Source of the DNA: Danio rerio
Taxonomy: Eukaryota > Chordata > Actinopteri > Cypriniformes > Danionidae
Assembly: GCF_049306965.1 (NCBI RefSeq)
Contig: NC_133182.1
Location: 47,650,501-47,714,500 of the forward strand
DNA length: 64,000 nucleotides
Direction of reading: 5' to 3'
Position numbers and translations under genes: made by a program. The notes under the pieces were generated by a model. It did not search any database. It was not told the DNA's origin and was given only the letters and a program-made list of their open reading frames with translations. Of the stretch, positions 1 through 11,869 are shown piece after piece (the stretch's first letter is position 1; each line of letters opens with the position of its first letter).

Positions 1-866
1 AACGAAGAGGGGTTAAAAGGTCTTTGGATCATCATTCTCAAAAAGCAACAAAATAACTGAGAAATAAACAACAATACGATGGTGCAATCTAGAGACCTGC
101 AAGGTACCTGCAAGTTTTGGCTGGAGCAGAGAACATAGATTTTTTTAAATAAAGCTCCAGCTGATGAGTATGACATTGACTGTGGATTTTCTTTTACTGT
201 AATCCAGAAGAGGATGACCTTAACCCTGAATCTAAAGCATGTAATAAAATCTGTAAAAAATTAAATAAAATTGTCATCATCTATAACCAAATTGTCTTTT
301 TTTTTTTTTTTAAATACATAGATATGTACAGTATGTAAGCATTCCTCAAAAATCAATCAGTGTTGTAAATTAAGAGCATTATTGTATGCCTAACTGCTTA
401 CAACATATAACGATTTAAGGAACTCTTTATTAAAATGAAATTATTACATTAAGTGACATTAAGAGCTTTTAAAATATAAATTTAATGATACATTTTTATG
501 ATAAATTTAATTTTTGCATATACTTGGGCAAAAAATGTACATTATTATGGTCAACTGCTCAGATACCTCCAGTCAATATGTGGCTGAGTCAGGCAACCAC
601 ACTTCTACCTCTGGAAAAATTAACCTATGATTTACATCAAAGATCTGATGGATCCATTTGGTCCTCATGGATTTTTCTAAAAAAAAAAAAAAATGAATCT
701 CCTTTTGTCCTTACTTTGAAACATTTGTATTAATTTGTTAGAATGTCTAACAAAAAACTGCTGCACTTGTTGTGAGATAACAGTGCGACTGTTGTTATTC
801 TGAAAATAAAAATTACATTTGTATAATGTTTTATTGAATGCAAGATAAAAAATAAAATATTTTCCA
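1..866. other. AT-rich intergenic sequence, no gene seen
   Basis: No reading frame resembles a known protein. Short open frames are of chance length and rich in F, K, N and Y, as expected from AT-rich DNA. It could be 3'UTR or intron of a gene beyond the left edge, but nothing here shows that. Confidence 0.5.
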
Positions 867-992
867 AGAGATGGATTGCGGCTGGAAGAGCATCTGCTGC
901 ATAAAGACATGCTGGAAAAGTTGGCGGTTCATAGCACTGTGGCGACCCCTGGTTAATAAAGGTACTAAGCCAAAAAGAAAATGAATGAATGA
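867..992 (+). mobile_element. DANA SINE, 3' part
   Basis: The stretch matches the 3' half of the zebrafish DANA SINE: a GGTTGCGGCTGGAAG-like block, GTTGGCGGTTCAT, GTGGCGACCCCTG, AATAAAGG..CTAAGCC and a GAATGAATGAA tail. The tRNA-like head is missing, as is usual for 5'-truncated copies. Confidence 0.85.
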
Positions 993-2040
993 AAATAAAA
1001 TATGTATTGAAATATGTATTTTTGGTAGACATAGAACTACACAGTAACTTATAAATACTGCACAGAACTATTTTTCTTCTAGTTTAGATGATTTAAAGGT
1101 TTGCAATTTTATTTTGTTGGTTAATGGCTATGTATTTTTAATCATTTGGAGGTTTGAACTATTCGCAGCATTTGAAAGGATATCTTTTCATCATTGTTAC
1201 CTCATTTCTCAATATTTTCATGATTCTTACAATGCAGCAAATCTTGCAATCATTTGATCATAAAGAAAATAATTAACAAATTAACCCACATGCAGGACAA
1301 AGAGATTATGTGGAATCATTATTAAACACAAGTTCATCCATTGTCATGAAAACATACTGTTACACAAACAGTTGAAGATTTAGAAAGTAAAAATAATCAG
1401 ATAAAGAGTGGTTTTCAAACAAATACATGTCTTTAAAAAGGTTTTATTTATAAACATTTACATATTTTAAAAGAGCTTTTATCCATATTTCAAATAAAGT
1501 GAAAACAATTAAATATCACATGATGACCATTAATGAAACACAATTACAGAATTACATCCACACATATTATTCTGAACTCATAATATTTGTGATGAACATA
1601 GATCACTATTGCTAATAACTTGTAATTAAAGAGGATACTAATGTTTAGCTTATTTTTACAGCTTTTTTTTTTTTTTTTTTTTACCACAACTGTACATGTA
1701 ACAATACAATTTCTTGTCCATGTTGAAGATAATACATCTACATAGGTTAACTGCCCTTTTACTCAAAGGGGATGAGTAGAGCCCCGTAGAAAAGGAAAAA
1801 GTATTCACATTTCAAACGAGAAATGAGTGAGAGAATATCAGCAAGACTATTACCTATGCTATGTTCAATAAATAATGTTGGATATAATAGTCTGATATAT
1901 ACTGATCAAGTCAATAAAAGCTGTTTAAAAAATACTCATTGTAAAATAACAAATTTATGCCTGGCTTTCATATATGTCATAAATATATGCACAATGACCT
2001 TATTCAGATAGTCTTTAGTTCATAAAAAATTGTATTTATT
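993..2040. other. AT-rich intergenic sequence, no feature seen
   Basis: Apart from a poly(T) run near 1664-1682 nothing coding or repetitive was recognised. Confidence 0.45.
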
Positions 2041-2047
2041 CCATTTT

Positions 2048-2370
2048 ATTAAAAAAAGGCTTTAAACTACATTACCCACAATCCTTTGTCACTGTATAGA
2101 TGGGAGGGGAAAGACATGGCGCTACAAATTGTAGTTCCTTGAAAGGTGTAGTTAGGGTTAAGTTTAGGGTTACGATCTTGGTTAATCGTTAACTATTTAA
2201 AACACAGCGATAACTCATTGATAAAGGACACTGTTAGTAAAGTGGCAAAGTTAGCAAAACATAGTTAGCAACACGAAGGATCTTTTAATTTGGCTTTGAA
2301 GTTATAGTCCAATCACAACGTCGCAATCTACGTCACACTTTGTCTCTATTTGGTAATCTTCCGGCTGAAG
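2048..2370. promoter_or_regulatory. Possible promoter-like or repeat-derived patch with ACTACA motif
   Basis: The patch opens with AACTACATTACCCACAATCC, close to the ZNF143/Staf-type motif ACTACAnTTCCCA, and about 80 bases later has the inverted ACAAATTGTAGTTCC. Further on lie TACGTCAC (CRE-like) and CTTCCGG (ETS-like). It could be the promoter of an unrecognised transcript or a MITE with inverted ACTACA ends. No exon could be attached to it. Confidence 0.3.
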
Positions 2371-4190
2371 GTTGATTATAACCTTATAATATAACTTAAA
2401 TATCAAAATGTGTATTAATATTACATGTTATTTGTTGTCTTATTAAAAATACAAATGTATATTTACCGTGAGATTACTTTGTGGGGGTAACCTGATGTGT
2501 AAAATGATCATAGTAAAACCAGATCATAGGCAGTATACTTAATTTGAAACGAATAATAAAATAATAAAAAAAGCTTCATGTTTGAAAACATTTCAAGCAT
2601 TTGCTGTAACTAAACCCTGCATCATGTAGGTATACAAATATAAATATATGTCAAACTTAAATGACAAATATAGTGCCCATTAAATAGTATAAATAGTAGT
2701 TCATTGTAAATAAGTATGCAAATAAACACAATACATTTTTAATTGAACATTTATAATTTATTTATAATGCCACAAATAAAAATAAATAATAAAAATCACG
2801 CAAAAATGCAAAAATATATATTTTAACCAAAAATATATATTTTATAAGTTTTTAATGCAATAATATATTACCATACATATATAAATGATTAAAAACAATT
2901 ATAATTGAAGGAAATGTATATTTTGTATTATTATTATTATATTTATTTTGTGATATTTATTCATGTCATACATCTGGTATGTCAAGCTCAAGTAAAACTG
3001 CACTGCAAAAAATCTTTTAAACGATGCCTTTGGAAATGCCATTATAATAAACAGCTTTCACAACAACAAGAAGTCAAGTTCATGACAAATGCAAATTATG
3101 TTTATAATAACAACTTTCTGAACTTAAACATCAAAAGTAGAATAAGTTCAAAACATATTCAAGTATTTACTGAAGAATACCAAAAACTTTTTTACAAAAC
3201 ACTGAGAACCAAAGTGTGCTTGGTGAGTCCAGGTGTTTATGCTGACTAGACTGTCATATTGCAATCCGGTTAGCATGAGGAGACTTGGGCGTAAAGTGTC
3301 AGCAATTCCTGGAGGGCTCCCATGTGTTATTCCAGGTTTTGCCACTGTAAAGTATTAGAAGTGCACAACATCATTACTGAACAAAGAATGAGTGTTAGGT
3401 TTCATTTAGAAAGTTCAGTGATATTTATTTATATATGTAAAGTGTCATTAAACCTGGCACTCTTGAATTAACTGTATAATAGGTTAAACATTTCCAGCAT
3501 GTTTCCATTTATTCCAAGCAGATCTGTCAGTTCTACAAACTCAGAGATCAGGATAGTAACTGCACTTCTCATTATGAACACCATTATCCTTCACATACAT
3601 TTTTATCACCACTGATGTCCACTGTTGTAGTTTTCATTGAAGGGAATGCTGACACAAATTCCAGCATGATTTTTTAAATAGCAGAATATGGGTATTATTG
3701 GGCCAAAACCTTAAAAAATATAAGATGCAAGATTTGAATCTTGATGAACATATTGTTAATTCACTTCTTGCAATTTAAAACACATCTCATGTTTGACTCA
3801 TCAATTATATAAAAACTACAACAGCATACAGTGCTTCACCCTAAAATATTTCTAAATTATAACAAGCTTATTGCTTTACATGGCTAAACATTTATTTTAT
3901 GCCTGCATGATTCACTGCTATTACTGTAACCCATTACACTCTTAACCTAAACTAGTTGACTTTATTAGAAAACTGCATCGAAACATGTTGCCTTAAACCC
4001 TTTATGTTTTTACACAAGGTGAAACTAAACAGCCCACTTTAAATTAACCAATAACCTTTACAATCTTCTTGAACTTACAGTAATATTTTAATTCAAGTAT
4101 GGCTGTTAAGTTGTACCTTGTATAAAATGTAAGGGGTTTAAGGCACTGGGTTTCTATACAATTTTCTAGTAAAGTCAACTAGATTGGGTT
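2371..4190. other. AT-rich intergenic sequence, no gene seen
   Basis: Very AT-rich, with chance open frames only. A minus-strand frame around 3148-3345 has near-random composition and no recognisable family. Confidence 0.45.
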
Positions 4191-4191
4191 A

Positions 4192-4491
4192 AAGGAATAG
4201 TTCACTATTTACTCTCCTTTAAGTGGTTGTAAACCTTTTTTAAAATCTTTCAAGTTACTTTGTGTTGAACATGAAGGAAGTTTTTTGAAGAAAGCTGAAA
4301 AGCTGAAAACATTGACATACATAGTAGGAAAAAACAAATACTATGGAAGTTAATGTTTGCAGGTTTTCATCTTTCTTTAAAATATAATTTTTTTGTGTTT
4401 AACTGAAGTAAGCAAGTCAGACATATTTGGAACAAGTGAAGGATGAGTCAATAATGACAGAATTTTCATTTTTTGGTGAATCTCTTTAAGA
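4192..4491. mobile_element. Angel-type foldback MITE
   Basis: Starts with AAAGGAATAGTTCAC and ends with GGTGAATCTCTTTAAG, nearly its reverse complement. The two arms carry the typical inner blocks (TTGAACATGAAGGAAG and its counterpart around a TACTATGGAAGT centre), so the element can fold into one long hairpin. This is the structure described for teleost Angel elements; no protein is encoded. Confidence 0.75.
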
Positions 4492-4680
4492 GTATACTGA
4501 AAGAAATGTCCTACTCAATGAAGCTAACTTCAGCTGCATGTGTAGCCCCATGAGTACTTATCTAGAAATCAAAACAATGATCACGTCAGTCCCATTTTAG
4601 GCCCTTTATATCATATTGGCCACAGAATGGACTACTTAGTGTTGCAATAAAATTAAAAAATTAATAAAACTATGACTTAC

Positions 4681-4812
4681 CACACAATACAAGACAAACA
4701 GTGAATTTTCAGCTCTGCCTTTGCTGTACACAAGATGAGGTTCCAGCTTCAACACTGATCTGAGTGGGGCAGTTGTGCAGCTCTGTGAGGTTGTGACTGT
4801 TTAGCTGCAGTG
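4681..4812 (-). other. Candidate minus-strand exon, unknown transcript
   Basis: On the minus strand the block is bounded by a good acceptor (TTCACAG) and a near-perfect donor (GTAAGT). One frame reads LQLNSHNLTELHNCPTQISV and then runs to a stop near the exon end. I recognise no family. It might be a terminal coding or non-coding exon of a transcript starting near 6.3 kb, or chance. Confidence 0.25.
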
Positions 4813-5385
4813 CTGTGAAGAGTTCTTTATTAAAAGAAAGTACATTCTTTTAAAATCTGTACATAATAACAAAGAAAATACAATGATTTTAAATAATGAT
4901 TAATTCTGAACAAAAACCTTACCCTTAGTCAAGATGAATTCATATGTCAAAAGTTTCTGCATCTGAAATGAATAAAAACAGATGTGACATTAGTTAAACC
5001 CACTAAACTACTTGATACATCAGTACTGCATTAAGCAGTTGTAAAGTAATGTAAGTGTAGTCCAAAATGAGCCTTAATCTGTTTAAGATAATGATTTAAA
5101 AAAACGTTGCTTGTGTTAAAAACAATCCAGCCACTTGTAATACATATGATCAATGGTAAATTTCTGAGAAGGTGCAAGGTAATCCTTGAATTTTACCATT
5201 ACCATCCTGACTGACATAATATTTGAAAAGAAGACAGCTTGTTGTGCCTCTTTACCACAATTTAGAGATGATAGATTCTTTCTTTTATTAAATAAATTGG
5301 TAAAGGCCAAATTGTACTGGTAATAGTGTATGATATTCATTGTGTGACATACATCAGCTTAAGTTATACTTGAGCTTTTGTTATG

Positions 5386-5552
<167 letters not shown>

Positions 5553-5880
5553 AAGGCATGGAAAATAATTGTTTTTACAATAAACCTTTGGAAACACTTG
5601 ATGTTCTTTAATATTGAAACAATTACGAATACATTTGTATTATTAGAGTTGCATATTGCATATTATATATAGATTTTGCACGAATTCTATTGTGGAAAAC
5701 AACAATCTGGTTACACTGTTCCTTATCTTAAAATGTATATATTGTTCTAATGCATGACCAACGTTATATGTGAGAAAAATATGTTTTTAATAAATTAACT
5801 TGATGTAATTAGATAAAGTCGCTAGATTACAGTACATGCTTTATCAACAAATCGTGTTTATTTGTTTACTTTTTACTTAC

Positions 5881-6330
5881 CTTGTGGAAAACCGCAGTGA
5901 ACCTTGGGATCACAATGAACCTTGGGATAGCGAGCATAGACTGTAAAAAATAGATCGCCACATACAATGACCCCAACTTTAATAAATAATTTAAAATGAA
6001 AAATATCAGCCGAAAACATTTTTAAACTTAGTACTTGAAATTTAATATTTTTTTTAAAGTAAAAAAACAATAAATAATATGAATGAATCAAAGTTTTATT
6101 AGGCATAGTTACCCTAAACTGGACAACCGAATATATTTTCACTCATTAAATATAAAGTAAATGATAACATATTTATAAACACCAACTAATCTCCAATAAA
6201 AATATATTATGCAGCATTAACGTAATATTTAATGTTGACAGTTGAACTCATCTGAGAACTCACCGCTGATGCAGTTTGACCAATAGCAGAGCGGCGTTAA
6301 ACTCACCGTGAAGGGATGTCACGTGGGCCG
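5881..6330 (-). other. Candidate 5' exon and promoter of an unknown minus-strand transcript
   Basis: A near-consensus minus-strand donor (CAAG then GTAAGTAAAA) closes a block whose far end has promoter-like features at 6270-6330: a CCAAT box, GC-rich sequence and an E-box TCACGTGG. An 89-codon frame starting at 6142 runs through the donor and has no recognised homologue. With 4681-4812 this could be a small gene or lncRNA; that is inference. Confidence 0.25.
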
Positions 6331-6485
6331 AAGTTTATTCATACAGTAGTTTCGACCCCGTTTACAGACGCTTTTCATGAACAAAATAAAAATTACATAT
6401 TTTTAAAATAAGAAAACTGTGATAATAGGCGTAAATCAGGTTTTTAAAAGTTTGTTGACATCTATTGGTAATTATACGAGCCTAT

Positions 6486-6626
6486 AGCGTCTCCCTGTGA
6501 CGCCTCAGGCTCAGGCACAGATTCCATAGGGAATCCCTGCACGTCTAAATATGACGCTAAAGGGGTACCCTGTGCGTCAATAACTGACGCCGAGGGTTCC
6601 TGACCAAGCGTCAGTATGTGACGAGT
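6486..6626. repeat. Cluster of four CGTC-N6-TGACG inverted motifs
   Basis: Four imperfect inverted repeats start at 6488, 6542, 6575 and 6609: CGTC TCCCTG TGACG, CGTC TAAATA TGACG, CGTC AATAAC TGACG and CGTC AGTATG TGACG. The arms are conserved while the 6-base spacers differ completely. Starts are spaced 54, 33 and 34 bases. TGACG is the CREB/ATF half-site, so these are paired half-sites. It may be a decayed tandem repeat or a regulatory cluster. Confidence 0.7.
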
Positions 6627-6645
6627 TGGGAGTGAGAACGTGTTG

Positions 6646-6927
6646 TTAAAATACAGTGTAAATTCACTAATGTTGATCCTGGACCATCATCATTAAAATA
6701 CAGTGTAAATTCACTAATGTTGATCCTGGACCATCATCTTTTAAATACAGTGTAAATTCACTAATGTTGATCCTAGACCATCATCTTTTAAATACAGTGT
6801 AAATTCACTAATGTTGATCCTGGACCATCATCTTTTAAATACAGTGTAAATTCACTAATGTTGATCCTGGACCATCATCTTTTAAATACAGTGTAAATTC
6901 ACTAATGTTGATCCTGGACCATCATCT
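6646..6927. repeat. 47-bp minisatellite, six copies
   Basis: Six units begin at 6646, 6693, 6740, 6787, 6834 and 6881. Each contains ATACAGTGTAAATTCACTAA then TGTTGATCCT and GGACCATCATC. Units differ by only one to three bases (CATTAAAA against TTTTAAAT, one CTAGACC), so the array is young or homogenised. Confidence 0.97.
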
Positions 6928-7530
6928 TTTACAGTTTTTCTCAGTCACTTTGGTGCATTTCTCACAACACTATTTACATTTGCACAACAGTTAAAGCATT
7001 TCTCAAAACAGTTAGCACAAACAGCAAAACCTCGTTGATAACCTGCTAAAGCGTGTCACTTGCTCAAAATGATTAGCTCATTCCACAAAAGCAAGTATTG
7101 ATGTCAATGAAAGTGTCAGTGTCATCAAGATAAAAAGTCCTGACGCCATTGTTTATGAACAAGATGGCTTTGTCATGGTTTCATTATGACAGTTTACTCT
7201 GTACATTTTTTCCAATGCAAAAAAATCTGATTTTTGTGACACTTTCTGAAAATGCTCAGACAGCAATAGTATTTACACAGCCATTTGAAAACTGCAGTAA
7301 AGTTAGACATCTCTGCATTTAGTGAGGTATCTGAGTACAAGACACTAAATATGTATGTTTTACATTTTTACTGCATTTGCTTTTTGCAATTCTAATTTAT
7401 TCAAATTATATTGTGCAAAAGAATAAATACACCCTTATTTACAAAAAAAAACATAAACGCCCTTTGGGTAGAGCTGTGCACAACTGTAAACAATATTGCA
7501 GTACATAATGGAACTGAACCTACAAAATAC
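6928..7530. other. Probable repeat-derived sequence, family not identified
   Basis: The start, ACAGTTTTTCTCAGTCACTT then GGTGCATTTCTCAC, looks like the end of a fish DNA-transposon family, but I cannot find a matching inverted terminus or transposase. The rest is AT-rich and non-coding. Confidence 0.3.
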
Positions 7531-7973
7531 ACAAATCTGTAAATCCTTCATGAAATTGTTCATTTCAGGAGACATTTTCAGGAAAAAAAAAGATCCAAAG
7601 TTTTTTTGATAAAATTAGCTTGACAGATTTTGAGGACTATTAGTTTTATACGGAATAAACTCTGCTTTTAATCTAGTCAAAAAAATAAATAAATAAGACT
7701 TTACACAGAAGAAACTATACTATAGGAAATACTTTGAAAAATTCCTTCTTCTGTTCAACATCCTTTGGGACAAGTTTGAAAGAGACAACAATTTTACAAG
7801 TGGGCTAATAACTTTGACTTCATATTACAATGAATGCCATGTAGTGTGCGAAAAAGGCTTCATTTAAAGGAAACCAAAAGCTTTTATTTGTCAAAAGCAC
7901 AGAGTGACAGTGAATGAGGACCCACCTGGTGCTGCATCAGAATTGAGTTGAGTGCAGGTAAGCAGAGATCCAG

Positions 7974-8166
7974 CAGGGGTGTCAAACTCAATTCCTGGAA
8001 GGCCGAAGCCCTGAACAGTTTAGTTCTAACCCTGCTCCAACACACTTACCTGTAGATTTCAAACAAGCCTGAAGGACTCAATTAGTTTGATCAGGTATGT
8101 TCAATTAGGGTTGGAACTAAACTGTGCAGAGCTGCAGCCCTTTTGGAACTGAGTTTGACACCTGTG
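7974..8166. mobile_element. Short non-autonomous hAT-type MITE
   Basis: Left end CAGGGGTGTCAAACTCA and right end TGAGTTTGACACCTGTG form a 17-bp terminal inverted repeat with two mismatches. The interior (TTCCTGGAAGGCCG, TCTAACCCTGCTCCAACACA, TAGTTTGATCAGGT) is typical of the abundant fish 'CAGGGGTGTCC' family. No clear 8-bp target duplication is visible, so the ends or flanks may have mutated. Confidence 0.75.
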
Positions 8167-8900
8167 CAGTATCTGGACTGCAGGTGCTCTAGAAGCTTAG
8201 TAGCAGCAGGGCATGCCAAAGTACTGCTCTCCACTTCCTGTCTGAGGAACTTCTTCCTGTTCTTCCTGTTACAATCTAAAGTCACTTAAAAAGTAGCTAA
8301 ATGTGTTACTTAGATACTATTTAAGGAAAGTAATGTGAAAGTTTGTGTAATTTATTGAATTTCTTTTTTTTTTTTATGAGTATGGGTTTATTTTGACCTC
8401 TGCTCATTTGCAGTTATTAATCATCAAAACTTATTTTTTTATTGATGGGTTTTATTCAGTCTACTTCCCTTAATTTAATCAAAAGTGTAGATTCTGCACT
8501 GGTCATCATTACTGATCTGTGTGCGCCAGCTACAAGGTGAGAATGATTTAGCATTTATATTCTGCAAAGTGTTTTCTACAGGGGTGAATAATGCAGCTTA
8601 ATTTCACAAAGCCAAGATATGTTTCTAATTATGCATTTAATTCCTATTTTGAAATAATAAATCAACTATAAATAAACAAACAACGACTCAAGCTAGCTAA
8701 TGGCCACTGTGTGGACCACTGTTACTGCAGTGGTGGCCAATAATTGAATTGCCAATCAGTTTACCACAGCCTGTAATAAAGCAAATACACACCTAGAGTA
8801 TGTTGTCATGTTTCCATTGTGTTTTTGTTGCTATTGTTTCTAGCTTGATAAAGAAAAAATAATGTATGATAATGTCTGCAAGATTTATTCTATTTTTTTT

Positions 8901-8902
<2 letters not shown>
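8167..8902. other. Intergenic sequence, no feature seen
   Basis: AT-rich unique-looking DNA without a plausible gene. Confidence 0.4.

Positions 8903-8954
<52 letters not shown>
8903..8954. repeat. (TG)n microsatellite
   Basis: About 26 uninterrupted TG dinucleotides. Confidence 0.97.
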
Positions 8955-8957
<3 letters not shown>

Positions 8958-8999
8958 ATATTCTAGAGAAGAGTTAACAGTAGCTTGAATTGGTCCCTC

Positions 9000-9600
9000 T
9001 GTAACTCCACATGAGCAGTAATTTTAAAGTTTCTTCTGGTCATTCGAGTGACATCTTCTGTCTGAAGCATCAGGCCAATCTTCTGCTGTCCAAAATTGGG
9101 TGGTTTGTCTTGGTCGGGCATCTCAGCTGAGACCTGTCCACTATGGGTGACCCTACCGGTAGCTGTGAAGTACCAGTGGCGTAGCTCTCAGCATCACTGA
9201 TGCACACAAACCCTCACAGCACGTCAAGTTGCAAACCATGTGAGGGACCCTAACCTACCCTAACACAACAGCCAAATCTAACAACCCTATAACAACCACT
9301 AATGTGCCAAAAACCACTCAGAGGAGACCAGCAACACGCTAGAAACCGCCTACAGAGCCTTGCTACCCGCATTTCAACATCCAAATGAACCCAAGAGCCG
9401 AATATCAGCAGCACACACGATCACCAAAACATCCAGCAATGCACAGCCGCTGCTTTACCTCTAAACCTTGTTACGCCCAGTCACCTGACTTAAACACATT
9501 TGGGATCAGCTACAGTCAAGAGCACAAGTATGCCAGGTCCCTCCAGGAATGTGTGTGGAGTTGCTTGAGGAATGAACTTTGACACTTCACACAAAGGTCC
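9000..9600. other. Repeat-like region, possible old retroposon or transposon debris
   Basis: Blocks such as GGGCATCTCAGCTGAGACCT and CTATGGGTGACCCTACCGG look like dispersed fish repeat sequence. The frame at 9385-9582 contains CYAQSPDLN, reminiscent of the AQSPDLN block of Tc1 transposases, but the surroundings do not fit a transposase. Family unassigned. Confidence 0.3.
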
Positions 9601-9893
9601 TACAGTAGTATCCAGTGCGTCATAATTATGAGCATTGTGCTGGCTGCTTGAGGTACTCAGCTAGTCCAAACACTACACTGCTGAATCGCATGTTGTCAAA
9701 TGTTGAATATTGTATGTTATCATTTATAGAAAGAGAAATCAACCCTTTAGCATTGTCTCCAAAATAAAGATGATGATGTTGTTGTTTCAAAAATAAAAGG
9801 GGGTCCAAAAAAAGATTTTTAGACTACTCTCCTAAGAAATGCGAGCAGGTTGTTATTAAGAGCACTAGAAAGAGGAGTTGATAGGCCTTTAAC

Positions 9894-10000
9894 TTGAAGG
9901 ATAGTTCACCCAAAAATACAAGTCTGTCATCATTTACTGACCATCATGTTCCAAACCTGTGTAACTGTCTTTGGAGCAACGTAATGGGAGACCAATTTTA
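9894..10000 (+). mobile_element. Partial Angel-type MITE (one arm)
   Basis: AAGGATAGTTCACCCAAAAA followed by TCTGTCATCATTTACTGACC and TGTTCCAAACCTGTGTAAC is one arm of the family. The second arm is absent. Confidence 0.7.
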
Positions 10001-10429
10001 AAACAAAAATAGTTCATGTAAGTGAGTTAAATGATAAATCTTCCAGATTAACTGTGAAATGACATGATTGGTTTAATATTGTGTTCTTTGTGTGCCATTA
10101 GGTTTCTTGGTCTAAAGAACAAAGTGGTTCATAAAGACAGCCAAGAGGTGGCTCAGACATCATTAGTCAGAAGAAGTCAGCAAAAGAAACCAGACAAGGC
10201 TGATGAAATTTGCCCAGTGTAACATTGAGTTTTTTTTAAAGTTCAGTTTCTCAAAATGTGTCAGAATAAGATTTGACACAAAAATTCATTCTGCTAGCAG
10301 AAACACAGAAAAAGTTGTGATCAAATTAAGACTCAAAATCACCCCCAAGTGTATAAAAGCATCCCCAACAGCACAAAATGACTAAAGACAAACAGCACAG
10401 ACAAAACTCAACTGTGTTCTCACCTTTTG

Positions 10430-10596
10430 TCAGCTCATGCATTGCTCCATTTGGATCAAAAAGCTGCCCATGAACACACCAAACACCACAGTCAGCAGTA
10501 TCGGTTTCCTGTTTCTGAACAGCAAACCCAGAACTTCCATAGCACAGTATTTAGTACCATCACAGTAATAGTCACTCACCACTGAGGGATCAGCTC
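10430..10596 (-). other. Candidate minus-strand exon encoding one membrane segment
   Basis: Behind a minus-strand acceptor (TATTTGCAG) a frame of about 55 codons runs to TGA. It contains SDYYCDGTKYC, then a basic RNRKP and a hydrophobic run ILLTVVFGVFMGSFLI, ending EQCMS. That is a plausible transmembrane helix after a basic flank. I recognise no family and see no partner exons, so it may be a fragment of a lost gene or chance. Confidence 0.25.
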
Positions 10597-11277
<681 letters not shown>

Positions 11278-11869
11278 TTGTTATTACAGACATGAACTTA
11301 ATCAATATTTGTATGTAGGCTATGTTATTTTTATTGTATGTCTGTTACTTTTATTGTCTACATGTAGGTTTATCGAACATTTTAACATTTAAGTTTTTTA
11401 AGTATGTTAGTCATGCAATAGCCTATTATTAGATATACAATGTTTATTAAGTTTTTTGTACTTTATTTGTTTACATAAATAATGATATTGATATAATTAT
11501 ATAAGATAGCCTATTGTGTAATTTAAAAAATATGCTGGGATACCAATGAGCAAAACGTTGGTATTTTCCTTGGAGACTGTGGTAATGTGGAAACGCTCTG
11601 TGTTTATACATATATTTTAAACTTGACCAATGCTCAACCATAGACTGTGCTCCACACTGGATCATGCATGAAATGATATTGCATCCCCTTTAAAGAATTT
11701 TAAAGCAAAGGTGTTATGACGTATAAAAAACAGAAGATGGCAGTAGTGCAACATGAAGAATGCAAGGTAAAACACGAAAGAAGAAGAAGAAGATCAGCTC
11801 ATCTGTTTTGGCAGCACGTTTTTTCTACAGCGGGAGTGTTTTAATTCCGGTGTCTTCAGCTTTTGAGCT

